Below are positions 9,062-21,314 of a stretch of 29,354 nucleotides of DNA, in pieces (the first letter of the stretch is position 1; the number at the start of each line of letters is the position of its first letter). The DNA is from Jimgerdemannia flammicorona (Eukaryota; Mucoromycota; Endogonomycetes; Endogonales; Endogonaceae). The stretch spans positions 1-29,354 of the forward strand of contig RBNI01000560.1 of the NCBI GenBank assembly GCA_003990745.1. Direction: 5' to 3'. The notes under the pieces were generated by a model that did no database searches, was not told the origin of the DNA, and saw nothing but the letters and a program-made list of their open reading frames with translations. A program made the position numbers and the translations under genes.

Positions 9062-11070
9062 TTTACAATCCAATTCCGCTTCAAGACGCTTCCTCACCCC
9101 ACTACAAACCCTTCTACGAATTCCTACAAGTTGGTATAAAGCCCAACCTCTGAACTGGAATTTATTCTGAACTATCTGACAATCTGGAGAGAATTGAACC
9201 TGATGTACAAGGACAATTTGACCTCCACACCTGTAACAAGTGGGACAAACTTCACTCAAAGAAAGAAGTACTCTGATTAAACCAGCAAATAGGCGAAACC
9301 CTATTCACCGAACTCCTTGCACTACACCCAGCAAGTCAAGACAAAGAAGGTCTTATAGAAGCCTTCTTTACCCTTCTCAACAAGAGTTTTATCAGCTCCA
9401 CAAACCCGAGTGACCTAGGACAACCAGCAGCAGTCTTTCTAGCCTTAGTTCCTCACGAAGCCCAAGCCTCTGTAGCCAAGTGGCTCAACTCTACTGACTT
9501 TCACTGCACCAGAACCAAGACCGCATTATTCTACCAATTCCAGAACAGCAAGGCCCGCCATATTCTTAAAGAAGAAGCAAGAGAGACCCTTCATCAACTA
9601 CCTGATCCCGAACCCGAAGCAGGCCCTGCTACAGCCCTATCTGAATCTGAAACCAATACTGAACCAGAACTTGACTTTGAATTAAGTCCCTCTGAAATCA
9701 GATATACAACTGATTCTGTCTACTTTGACGCTGAACAAACCCAAGTATATGGAGACCAAACTGAAGAGGAGGAGGAGTATCTCAGTGAATTCGATCCCAG
9801 ATATACCATCGAAGGAAATGAACCTCCATCAGGACAGAACACACCTACACAGCAACAGACAGCTATCTATCAAGCCCTTACTCCAGACCCACAACTATTA
9901 CTCCAGCAACTTACACAGACCCAAAGAACCCCATCACACTCTGCACCAGTACCTCAAGTAGTACCAGTAACACCACTACCAGCAGTCCAACCTCCTCCAG
10001 TAAACAACATGGTGAACCAACAGATTATAGACCTCACAGCCCAGGTAGCCATAATGGCAGCAACCATTACTGCCTTAGCCGAACAGAACTGACCTACAAA
10101 AAATCTGAGTCTACCTACCTTCAATGGTACTATACAAGAAGTCCAAAGCTTCATTAGTGTAGTTGACACCAACTTCGAAGCCAATCAATGGACCAATGAG
10201 TGAGTTGCTGACCACGTTCTGACAAACAATCAAGACCACACTCTGGAACAACTCTTTGCTACCACTACAGCATATGTCCGCCGAGTTGTTACATTCTTCC
10301 GAGGACCTGCCGAAGAATGGTGGCGAATCCTTCCTGAAAAACCCCTCACATGGGACACCCGACCTGCAGTACTTGCTCAGAATGCAGCAAACAATACCCC
10401 AGGATATGGAGCCCATCCTGCAGCCCCTGGAATTAAACAACTCATGATTGCTCAATATTGCAGTGAAACCATGATTGCCGATTCTCGAGTAAAACTCCGC
10501 AACCTCAAATTTGATGTACATGGCAAGGAGGAATTCGAAACCTTCTGTACAAAACTCGAGTCACTCCTGAACACCATTGGCCTAGGATACATTGCCAACG
10601 ACGAAGCACGAAATGGTACAAGAGCAGACCATTTATTCGATGCCCTGCCTGAATGGCTTACTAGAAAAATCCGAGAACAAGGATGCCCAGTTGGTTGTGA
10701 CCATCAACAATGGTGCCTAGCAAGAATCAAGACTATGGTCAAGCGGATCCTAACAGCCAGACCCATTCTGCCCAGAAGACAATTCAACAACAAGGAAAAG
10801 ACTTGGACCAAGAAAGAAGAAACCAAGGATGAAGCATCCTGAGCTCCCTCAACATCCACTTCATGGACACCCAGAAATCATGAACCCACCCAGCCGAGTA
10901 CCTTCAAGAAACTCACTGAAGGCGAAAGGAATGAACTCAGAAGAAGCAGAGCATGCTTCTATTGCCGAAAGACAGGACACATGGCCAGCGCCTGCCCTAA
11001 TCGAAAACCCCAAACAGCAACATGAGCATCTGTTACCACTCTGCACCACCTCAACAACCTGACTACCAGA
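9062..11070 (+). pseudogene. gag of element 2, broken
   Basis: The frame continues directly into pol. The N-terminal 330 or so residues are Pro/Gln/Glu-rich with an acidic stretch (EEEEEYLSEFDP). A retrotransposon-gag capsid-like region follows (FFRGPAEEWWRILPEKPLTW, then DALPEWLTRKIRE). One zinc knuckle of CX2CX4HX4C form sits at 10954-10995 (CFYCRKTGHMASAC) and would bind genomic RNA. Stops interrupt it at 9151, 9274, 10090, 10201, 10840 and 11023; most are TGA, and several are readable as former CGA. No in-frame ATG exists before about 10009, so the original start codon has been lost (ATA at 9136 or 9289 are candidate former ATGs) or translation began in another way. ORFs seen at 9725 and 10829 are in other frames. 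Confidence 0.85.
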
Positions 11071-14000
11071 ACCCTAGACTTTGTCAAGTTAAGACAAACA
11101 GCCAAAGCCCCGACCAAAGGAAGTCAAAAAGCAGCTAGATATGACCTGTATGCAGCTGAAGAAGCTACAGTTTCCAACCGAGAAGTCAAGCAAGTCTACA
11201 CAGGAATCAGTATCCAAATTCCTAAAGGACATGTTGGAAGAATATGCTGTCGCAGCAGCCTAGCATTGAAAGGACTCTCAGTAGAAGGAGGAGTCATTGA
11301 GGAAGACTACACAGGTGAAATTATTGTCCTCATCCGAAACCACAGTTGGACACCCTTCAAGATTCCCATTGGATTCTGTATTGCCCAGATCCTATTCAAA
11401 AAAATCGAGTCAACCCTGACAGTTAAGGAAGTCCCTGAACTACTGCCCACTATCCAAGGATCCAAAGGATTCGGTTCATCAAACAAGGCCCCAGTCCAAC
11501 CTACCATGAACAAGGAAGAACAATTCTACAAGAAAATCGAAGATGGATATGTACCAAGTGGCCGATGCCCCCACAGCATTGGAATGTACTCTTCCCGCAT
11601 GATTGATGATTGCTTCTCTTGTGTCAACAAACTGGCTCAAAGAAGAACCAACAGAAGGAAAGCTCCTACAACCGAAATCACCACCATTGGATCAGACAAA
11701 CTGCTTACTCTTAAAGCCTTTGTCAATCGAGCACCTGTCAAGATTATGATAGACAGTGGTGCCTCAGGCAACTTCATCAATGAAGAAACAGCCAACAGAC
11801 TCAAGGTCTTCACCTCTCCAGTACAACAAACCCAAGCAGTTGCCACAGCTGATGGAACCTCACATGTCATTAGTAAGGAAGTCCGTAATCTACCCTTCCG
11901 AATTGGTGACTATCGAGTACATGTTACCCTCCAGATTGTACCACTTCTGAATAATGAAATCATTCTTGGAACTCCATGGTTAAAACAAGAGAACCCCATG
12001 ATCGATTGGGTAAACCATTCTATAACCATCAAGAAAGGATGCCACCACTTCAAACTGCAAGGTGAAAAGGATACTCTCAACTCTGGTGACCCTGGACCAA
12101 AGATCACCCACATCAATAAGCTACAACTCAAGAAATTGGCCAAGAAATGCCCTCTCTTTGCTATCTCCATCCATCCATCCAAAGGAGAACCTGAGAATTC
12201 TGAAGAAGACTTTTCCAAAGTTGACAGCCATGTCAGACCACTACTCCAGAAATTCCAAGACATATTTCCGAAGAAGCTTCTGAAAGGCCTACCTCCCAAA
12301 CGAGCAGTAGACCATGCCATCAAGACCATTCCAGACGCCAAGCCAGCCTTCAAGTCAATCTACTACATGTCTCTGAGAGAAATCGATGCACTCAAGAAAG
12401 AAATTGACGAACTCCTGGAACAAGGATTCATCAGACCCAGTGTATCACCTTATGGTGTGCCAGTCCTCTTTGTTGTCAAGAAAGGAGGAGACCTGCAAAT
12501 GTGCATTGATTACTGCGACCTCAACGAACAGACCATCAAGAACTGTTGCCCACTACCCAGAATCGATGAAATATTCGATAGACTTACCAACCCACAATTC
12601 GTGAGCTCTTTTGACCTGCAAAATGGTTACTGGCAAATTGCCATGAAAGAAGAAGACATCTATAAAACAGCCTTCCGAACCCACTATGGACATTTCGAAT
12701 TCCTGGTTATGCCCTTTGGCTTAACTAATGCTCCTGCAACCTTCCAGACACTAATGAATACTATCCTGCACCCATACCTGGACAAATTCGTTGTTGTCTA
12801 CATTGACGACATCCTAGTCTTCAGCAAAACCCTGGAGGAACATCTCGAACACCTTGAACTAGTACTACTGAAACTCCGAGAAAACAGACTCTTTGCAAAA
12901 CTCAGCAAGTGCAAATTCCTCCTGAAGGAAATCCAGTTCCTTGGACACATCGTCACTCCAAATGGAATCAAAGTGGACCCCAGCAAAATCTCCACAATCA
13001 AGGATTGGCCCAGACCTAAGAAGCTGAAAGACCTCCAATCATTCCTGGGATTAGCAAACTATTACAGACGATTTGTTACCAACTTCGCTAAAATTGCCAC
13101 TGCCCTTACTCAAATGACCAAGTATAACAAGAAAGAAGAACAACCCTGGACCATGAAACAAGAAAAAGACTTCAACAATCTTGCAAATTGGGGACCCGAA
13201 TAAGATACAGCCTTTCAAGCATTGAAAGATGCCTTGATAACCACTCCAGTACTTCAAGCAGCAAATCCTACCCTACCATATGAAGTTACCACTGATGCCT
13301 CTGACCTAGCTCTTGGAGCAGTACTCATGCAAGAAGGACACCCTGTGGCCTATCACTCCCACAAGTTCAATGATGCCGAAATCAACTATGCAACTCATGA
13401 AAAAGAAATGTTAGCCATCGTAGACACTCTGATCAAATGGTGACCATACCTAGAAGGAGCACACTTCACCGTATTGACTGACCACAAGTCATTAGTCAAC
13501 ATCAAGACCCAGACTACCCTTTCTCGAAAGCAAGCCAGATGGATGAAAGTCCTCACCAACTTTGACTACGAAATCCAGTACCGCCCTAGCAAGGAAAACA
13601 TTGTTGCCGATGCAATCTCCAGACCACCTATTGAAGAAGTCATCCAAACTCTCACCCTGGTTACAAACTCCATCATGGAACAAATTATTACAGCATGTGC
13701 TGATGATAAAGAAGCTCAAGCACTCCGAGAAATTCTGAACAGTGATGATGCTGACAAGTATACCTGGTACAATCAATACCAACTCAAAGACAATGCTATC
13801 TACTACAAGGACAGATTGTATGTTCCAAACAACCGAGACCTCCGAAGGACTATCTTATTCGAATGTCATGATGCCCCTATAGCTGGACACTTAGGATTTG
13901 ATAAATGCTATGAAGTTATCTCCCGAAACTTCTATTGGCCCCGAATGGCAGATCAACTCAAAACCTACATCACTTCCTGTGATGCCTGCCAACAAAACAA

Positions 14001-15141
14001 GTCCTCAACACTAGCAAAACCTGGTCTACTCCACCCTATCCCAGTACCATCTGCTAATTGGGAACAAGTCTCCATGGACTTCATTGTACAACTACCCCAA
14101 ACCAAGAACGGGAAAGATGCAATTGTTGTCTTTGTGGACTATCTCAGCAAATAAGCTCACTTTGTACCAACCACCACCACTGCAACAGCACCAGACATAG
14201 CTACACTCTTGTTTGACAATATCTTCCGCTATCATGGTCTCCCTAAGATCATTGTTAGTGACCGAGATCCAAAATTCACCAGCCATTTTTGGAAAGCCCT
14301 CCATATACACCTTGGAACGAAACTTGCACTATCTACAGCCTTTCACCCTGAAACCGATGGCCAAACTGAAAGAATGAACCGAACTCTGGAACAAATGCTA
14401 AGAAACTACATTTCCTACAGACAAGATGATTGGCATGAACACCTCACCGCAGTCGAGTTTGCCTATAACAATAGCAAGCAAGCCTCTCTTGGAATGACCC
14501 CATTCTTCGCCAACACTGGACAAAATCCAAACACTCCTCTGACACTCATCCAAACTACTGAGGAACCCTCTACAGTTGAAGCTGTTGAAGAATTCTTACT
14601 CCGAATGCATAATCTAAGCCAGATTGCAACTGAGAACTTATCACGAGCTCAAGAACAACAGTCATAGTATGTTAACCAACATCGCCAAGAAGAAACCTTC
14701 GATATTGGAGAAAAAGTTCTACTAGACATCTGAGGATACCGAGTTGATAACCTCAAGCACAGACCATCGACAAAGCTGAACAGCAAGTTCATTGGACCAT
14801 TTGAAGTCATTTCACAAGTCTCTCCAACCTCCTACAAATTGGTGCTACCAGACACCATTAAGATTCACCCAGTCTTCAATGTCCAATGTCTCAAGTGATA
14901 TAATGACAATGATGATGAACTATTCCTGAACCGAACTACAGAACCACCTGCACCTGTCATTATTAATGACCAGGAAGAATACGAAGTTGAACAAATCCTC
15001 AACAAACGTGGCCACAAGAACCACCCCGAGTATCTCATTAAATGGAAAGGTTATCTGATCTATGATGCAACATGGGAACCCAAGACCAATCTCCAGAATG
15101 CTACTGACTTAGTTCAGGAATATGATTTCTTGAACAACTAA
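11071..15141 (+). pseudogene. pol of element 2 (DUT-PR-RT-RH-INT-CHD)
   Basis: This is in the same frame as gag. Domains in order: dUTPase 11071-11490 ([39 protein letters not shown]); aspartic protease with DSGAS at 11752-11766; RT about 12300-13110 with an intact YIDD at 12799-12810; RNase H about 13250-13640 (TDASDLALGAVL, HEKEML, TDHKSL, VADAISR); integrase with an H2C2 zinc region (about 13860-14000) and an intact D-D-E core (SMDFI, SDRDPKF, TDGQTERMN); chromodomain 14974-15123 ([11 protein letters not shown]). The longest open piece is 11266-13203. Stops at 13201 (TAA), 13441 (TGA), 14152 (TAA), 14665 (TAG), 14731 (TGA) and 14896 (TGA) mostly restore to Gln or Arg by reversing C to T. 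The chromodomain would steer integration to methylated-histone chromatin, by analogy with other chromoviruses. Confidence 0.93.
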
Positions 15142-15287
15142 AATCCAAATACTCCAACACCTATCAGTACACAATATATACTACTCCCTCAAACACTATA
15201 ATTATCATGAATCTAATCAAGAACTCAGCAAGACAGAACAAATTAGAAGGTCCCGACGAGGATGTCGAAAGCTAAGAAGGGGAGAGT
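15142..15287 (+). other. 3' untranslated segment and polypurine tract
   Basis: About 145 bp separate the pol stop from the 3' LTR. The last part, AAGAAGGGGAGAG at 15274-15286, is the polypurine tract that would prime plus-strand synthesis, one base before the LTR start. Confidence 0.8.
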
Positions 15288-17352
15288 TGTAAGTGCACAA
15301 CCTCCAAGCCACAGAAACCATACATCATCCTCTGAACAAGCCACCGAAATCACACATGATCTTCGAACAAATCTGGAAATCACCTGCAAGATCACAAAAC
15401 TGAGTCAAACAGAAGTCACAGCGCACAAAGCTGAGTCAATACCAAGTCACGGAACATAAGATCCACACAAATGGAATCTTACCAATCCAGAACAAATGCA
15501 TATATACCCTGCCCCAAGATGTATCGAAACAGAGAACCAAAACAAACAACATCCATAACTTCCAAACACACAAATATGACTACCGAGATCTACAACCGCA
15601 TCCGCGCTGACATTTGGAATGCCATTGTCAACCGAGCCACCCCCCCTCTGCCCCTCATGAATATCTACAGCCAAGCACCTCTCTACTTCGTGGAAGCCCA
15701 ATGGAACGCCCTGAACATGCTTAACGAGGTCCACCAGATTGGACAAATCTCAAGCTACTACCAGATCGGCCGCCTCCTAGAAGACATGGTTGAACACCAC
15801 CATGATACAGACATTACTCAGATGTCTCAACACCAGAAGCTCATTGCCCGCAAACACCGAGAACTCTTTTATGAGTACAGCACCTTTATTCCCCGCCTCT
15901 GAGTCACTACCAGCGAAATGGTTGCTACCCTGTCCTACGGCCAAATTGACGACATGATACAAGAACTCAACCACAAGTATCTTGAGTACATTGAAACCAC
16001 AGACAGAACCTTCCCACACCCCGATGATCACATCCTGCAAATGCCCCAAGTTGGATACACCATGAAGGACATCTACGATATAATCAACTTCGACAAAGAT
16101 GAAGCAGAAGACAATGATCCTTCCGATGCCAACATGACCTCAAGCCAAGGATCTCTTCCAACTCTGATCACACTGCCAACTCTGCTGATGAACTTAGAAC
16201 AGTTCATAACTACATACGAGACTTATTGGGACAATGACCACTGGCACGAATACCAACCTGCATTCACCCCCGATTACTTCAACTACAATGAGGAGACCGG
16301 AGAACACAACCTGTACCTTCAGACAACCCTCAAGATTGAACCAACCACGCCACCACCTGAGTACGAGTGACACGAACCACAACTGCCAGCATACTACAAC
16401 CCCGTGACTCATAGCACTGTAACCTACAGAAGGTACGCAGACAGCGAATCTGATGAAAACGAAGACGATGCACCACTTCTTCGCCCCCCAACACCTTATC
16501 CAGCATACGAGACAGATGATGCTATCCTGTGGGATGGAGATGAAGTTCCAATGTATTACTACCTCAGCGAACAAGGAGAAGTAATCCGCAAACCACTCTT
16601 CTTAGATGACTACTTCTTCAGAGATGATACAATAGATGGTGATGTCATCGAAGACTACCCAGACAGCGCCTAAACCTATAAATAGATTAGCAGTCATAGT
16701 ATAGTTAGATTAGCCTTGTACGACATGACTGTGAACTGACTCAGCAGTCAGACAATCTCTTGACATGTCAGATCACACTTGTACTACATGACTGTATTCC
16801 GACTCAGCAAAGCACTTAGTGCTACACCCATATTTAGCATAGTCCAGATAGCCCCTCACTAGTATAAATACCCCCTCCCCCAGACCTCAGAATCTCAGAC
16901 CAGAACAATCTGAACACAACTCCTGAGTACTTCCCCACAATACCCCTTTACACAACTACTCTTAGTATAGCAATATCATGAATAGCGAATAAACCTATTT
17001 AATAACCCACAAACCACTCTTAAGTAAATCTGTTCCCTGTTAGGTCCTACTCCTAACCCCGTCATGAAATTTCCTAATTGGGTATTGTCTGCAGCGATAC
17101 GCCAATTCAACTAAGCTGGTCTTAGTTTCTTGAACTTCCTGAAATACGGAAAATCCTGAATATCCAGAACTAGTCCATTGAAAGGACTTTGGTTGAGACG
17201 TCAACCCGATCTTGAAATCAATAAGCGTAGAGGATGTACTCCATACGAAATTGATCTTGACCATAAGAAAACAGTCTTCCAGAATATCTAGAACTTCCAG
17301 AAAACCCTTTCAGAACTACGTAATGGTTACCCTAAAAAGTAATCCTCTTACA
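15288..17352 (+). repeat. 3' LTR of element 2 (2065 bp)
   Basis: It is collinear with 6993-9046 from TGTAAG to CTTACA. The 11-bp length difference is explained by one insertion (GTGAACTGACT-like, about 16730-16741) in U3. Regulatory motifs are conserved: TGAGTCA twice, TATATA 15501-15506, TGACTCA 16737-16743, TATAAATA 16863-16870, AATAAA 16988-16993. Confidence 0.95.
15576..16673 (+). pseudogene. Second copy of LTR-encoded gene, two stops
   Basis: This is the 3' LTR copy of the 365-codon U3 gene at 7281-8378. It has the same start context, same length and no indels. It is broken by TGA at 15900-15902 and TGA at 16368-16370; both positions read CGA (Arg) in the 5' copy, so each is a single CG-to-TG transition. 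Of the two PPxY motifs, PPEY is kept and the second is changed to LPAY. This is the copy that a genomic transcript would carry near its 3' end, whereas the intact 5' copy lies upstream of the genomic TATA box. Other differences between the copies are scattered transitions. Confidence 0.85.
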
Positions 17353-17357
17353 ATACC
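17353..17357 (+). repeat. Target-site duplication ATACC, right
   Basis: This directly follows the CTTACA end of the 3' LTR and matches 6988-6992. Removing the element and one copy rejoins the RNase H end and the integrase start of element 1. Confidence 0.95.
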
Positions 17358-18566
17358 CCCATTAAGACTATTCAACATAAATAAGAAGCTATACTATGAA
17401 TTAATCAACTACCTCAGGCAGCAGAAGATACCCAACTATCTCAAATCTTGGACTATCACTATCATCAACCAGACTTGGAAACAATTTGAACTAGATAACA
17501 CTATACTTAGAAAAGGAGGAAAGCTTATAATATCTGAATACATATAAGAAGTATCAAGTAATAAAGAAAGTATACAAACAAGGATACTTAGGAGGAACTA
17601 ATATATATGACAAAGTAAGAAGAATTATATAGTGGAGAAGATCTGTACTAATTTGTCAAAGGGTGTGACAAGTGCTAAAAACAGAAATAAGATCAGCAAG
17701 ACCAGGTACTCAAGTCATTAAGAATTGAGCCTATCTCTTTCCACCATATTGCAATGAATATTATTGGACCACTACCAGTGATACTATTAGGAAACTGCTA
17801 TATTATAGTTATTCTAGATCTCTTTACTAAATGGATAGAAGCAAGAGTATAACAAAAAGTTAATACTCTCTCTATAGCTGACTTCCTGCATCAAGAAATC
17901 ATCTGCCACTACAAGACATCTAAGCCAATCACTACAGACCACAGCACAGAATTTGTCAATGGATTCCATGAGATAATATATCAGAAACACAAGATTCAGC
18001 ATATCAAGACCACCACATACCACCCTCAAGGAAATAGACAGATAGAGAGAACCAACAAGACTCTTAAGAATATCCTGGTGAAGATCTCAGACATATATGA
18101 TAATTGAGATAACTATCTCTCAATTACTCTCTGTCCTATGAGATATATAGTCACAGAGTACACTTTATTCCAAAAGAACTGCTCTTTGGAGAAGAAGATT
18201 CTGATAGAACCTCAGCTACAAATTTAGACCTAACATAGAGATAGGTTGATTCAGAAATCTGAAGACTATACTAAATCAGAAAGAAGGCTGAAGATTACAT
18301 CATCAAGTCACAAGTGCTGATAAGGAAAAATGCAGAAAAGAATCACAAGACCCTAGAACCTATCCAAATTAGAGAAAAGGTCCTACTATATCAAAATACA
18401 TATGGTAGAAGCCTCATGATCATGAAAACTGAAGCCCAAATAAAAAGGACCCTTCTATGTGCAAGATATCAAGAGAACTATCTTCTGGCTTAGAAAACTC
18501 TCAGGGACCATACTGCCTACTATGGTACACAGGAACAGACTTAAGAAGTACTATGAACCTATATAA
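17358..18566 (+). pseudogene. Integrase of element 1 pol, broken
   Basis: This resumes element 1 after the nested insertion. A spacer region (LRLFNINKKLYYELINYL, open to about 17547) precedes the integrase core. The core reads MNIIGPL (about 17754), where the first catalytic Asp is Asn; then TTDHSTEF with Asp at 17937-17939; then YHPQGNRQIERTN with Glu at 18045-18047. The C-terminal part ends VHRNRLKKYYEPI before TAA at 18564-18566. No chromodomain is visible after it, unlike element 2. Many stops are present. CpG is essentially absent throughout. A shift of frame relative to the RNase H part indicates a small indel near the junction. Confidence 0.85.
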
Positions 18567-20340
18567 GAGAAGTAAAATATAATAACTACCCATAAGATTC
18601 TAGTCTGTAAATTGTAACAGTATGTCTCATGATCAGTAGGCAATCTGTCTAGACCATTTTCTAAAGGATATGGCACTAGTAACTATTCATCTGTGAGACT
18701 TTTGAAGCTAGAGAAGTTTGAACCATCAACTGATTAGTTAAGATCAGAATTAGGCCCTTACTCTATATGAAGAGAGTAACTCTTCACCATCACACCAAAA
18801 TACATAGAGAAGATGCCAGCCTATAAATACTACTTTTGACCCCCTGCCAGAGGTTATGAGATCAGCAAATTTTTCAGAACTGGACCAATGAATAAGGATA
18901 TTCAAGAAGATTCTTATTCAGGAGAAAGATACATATAACAGTGACCTCAGAATGATGATATCAGCACAGAAGACAGCCTTTCCTTATAAGTCATCAGATT
19001 AGAGTATAAGAAGATCATATGGCATGACTTATCTGAGTTATGAGATAAGTAATGATGACTAACCATGAGTCATTATGACCACAAGACAGACATCTTGAGG
19101 AATATAAAAGAAGGATCAAGAAACTGCAGTAGCAGTAATCTAAACAAAGTTCACAAGAATAATTCTAAAGACTTACCATAAATAAAATACCTACCACTCA
19201 TCAAATCTTAAGGTCCAGAAACTACCAAGGCCCCTCAGTCTAGAAAAGAATGTTCCAAGACATCAGAAGAGCCATGGAGACCCACACAAGAAGGACTCCT
19301 AGTGTCAACCTAGATACTGGTGATCCCTATCATTATATCCTCTATCACTGTGAAATGGAAACAAGGATTACCATTGCTACTGAATATCTTTGAATATAGT
19401 AAAAGTATGAAATAGAAAACCTCCTCTACTAGGAGTTCCCTCAGGCCAGTCTCCAGGAGATTCAAGATACTGTCTCTATGGATATACATGAAATAAGAAT
19501 AGTAAAGAAGATTCATCAGGTCTTCTGGCATACACCATAGTCAATTCCCAACTTAGAGTACATTAAGATCTCAGACTTTAAGGAACTGTCAACTCACCAC
19601 ATCAATGCACTGGAGGCCATAGTGGCCACAGAAGCCCAGTCAACTATCACCCTCAATAGTGATAAAGTAGAAGACTTCTGGTATCCTATTCTCCAGGACA
19701 ACCCAGATCAATTTATGCAAGAATTGATCTCAGTATTCTAAGGCCCTAGTATCCAGGTTAGATCTCTCCAAGACCCCATATTTATTCCTTATTTTATGGA
19801 AGAGAATGTCATAGATTAGAGAGCCCTGGACCTCCTTGTTCTCTCTACTGCTGAATGTGATGATGTTATTGGTGATGATGTCATCCCACATAATATACAT
19901 GAAATGTGCAATCTATATGATAAGACAGACAAAATGTTTGTAGACCTCATCTCCTGTCTCCAACCTCTGGTCTTGATAGTGATGAAGATGAAGCCCCCAT
20001 AGTTCTGAACTTTCTGCTTTAAGTTCTTAGTAACATCAGATTCTACCAGTATCCTTTTCCTATATAACTGTAATTCTTCTGGTATTCTGATCTTACATAA
20101 CTTAAAATTCTTCTGATATTCTTTTCCTATACTACTGAAATTCTACTGATATTCTACTGATATTCTAAACTTGTGCAACCACTTGTATAGACAACTATAG
20201 TTTTCTGTATTCTAGTATTTTATTTGATTATTAGAATTTATATTTAGCTTTATAACTTAACAACTATTGAATTATATTTTATATAAATACCCCTCTTATT
20301 TCCTTTGGAATAAAGTCAGTTCCAGTTCACTTATTCTCAA
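18567..20340 (+). mobile_element. Element 1 3' end, probable degenerate LTR
   Basis: After pol comes about 1.8 kb with no intact gene but with an LTR-like layout. A possible TGTAA start lies at about 18607, and TATAAATA at about 18821. A decayed coding-like stretch (about 19310-20035) has many acidic codons and ends with a DSDEDEAPI-type run and a TAA. A TATATAAATACCCC box lies near 20280 and AATAAA near 20309. The order (gene remnant, TATA, AATAAA) matches element 2's LTR. There is no second LTR copy in the window, because the left end of element 1 is truncated, so the boundaries are guesses and the right edge could lie up to about 20.7 kb. Confidence 0.45.
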
Positions 20341-21314
20341 TTCTATGTAAGAAATCTAAAAGATAACAAGACAGTTTAAAGATAAGAAGTTTGAGGACTA
20401 TAAGACCTTGGGAAGGTACTCTAATAAGAACTTGCTTATAACAAACTTGTTGTTAGTCTAAGAGATATATCTTGGAGAGAATCTGATATATTTGAAAAAC
20501 TTAACAACTCCTATATAACACTATATAGTTATTTAACTCTTGTAATTTATCTCTATTGAACTGGTATATTATATTTGAAAAAGATTTTCAAAATTTACAT
20601 AATATTTTAGCTTATAAGAACTCAATAGATAAACTGGATATATTTGATATAGTACTAATTTTTACTATTATAAAAGAAAAAAATTATTAGTAGTATTTAA
20701 ATAGAAAGAGAAATAATTATCTCCAGACTAGCTATCTACCATCAGAAGAATCTCAGAAGAAAGCCAGTATAGTATAAAATCTACTACTACTACTAATATA
20801 ATTACTAAGCTTATATCTGATAAAATATCTGAAGTACTAGCAGACTTATCACTAAGAAATCTGATACAGTCTGACTAACTAAACAATATAGATATATAAT
20901 TTCTCTAAAACTTTGATAAACTTATATAAGAACTTGAAGACTATATTGCCTGATTCTGATTTCTCTCAGAAGTTTCATCTATTTCACCTCTACCTAGACT
21001 ATTAACTATTTAAGTCTAGTATCTTCAAGAATATCAAGAATTGCACCTATATTTCAGAGACCAAGTGCATATTCTTCAGTCTCTTCCTCAACTTTTAACA
21101 GCTCATCTGAGTTTAGTTTAGCTACAGAAATAGACTCAGACTTAGAAACTAAAGAAGAACTAAAGAATAGTAATAATAAAATAATAATATCTAATACTTC
21201 CAATGAATTGAATTAAATCAAATTTGATCCAAATTCAATTTGATTTAATTGAATCAAAGGTCTAATTCAATTCAATTCAAATTAAATCAAAGACTAATTC
21301 AATTCAAAATTTGG

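Larger units (their letters stand above)
6993..17352 (+). mobile_element. Element 2, full-length Ty3/gypsy chromovirus
   Basis: This is a complete 10,360-bp LTR retrotransposon. The LTRs run 6993-9046 and 15288-17352, begin TGTAAG and end CTTACA (a 6-bp inverted terminal repeat), and are flanked by the 5-bp direct repeat ATACC. A primer-binding site follows the 5' LTR and a polypurine tract precedes the 3' LTR. Internal order is gag with one CCHC knuckle, dUTPase, aspartic protease, RT, RNase H, integrase and chromodomain, all in one frame. The chromodomain places it with chromoviruses. It still contains many CpGs, so it is younger than its host element 1. The gag-pol frame has 12 stops, so it cannot move on its own. 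Confidence 0.96.

Noticed and set aside
9725..9961. Plus-strand ORF overlapping gag
   Set aside because: It is in a different frame from the gag coding sequence and is an out-of-frame shadow.
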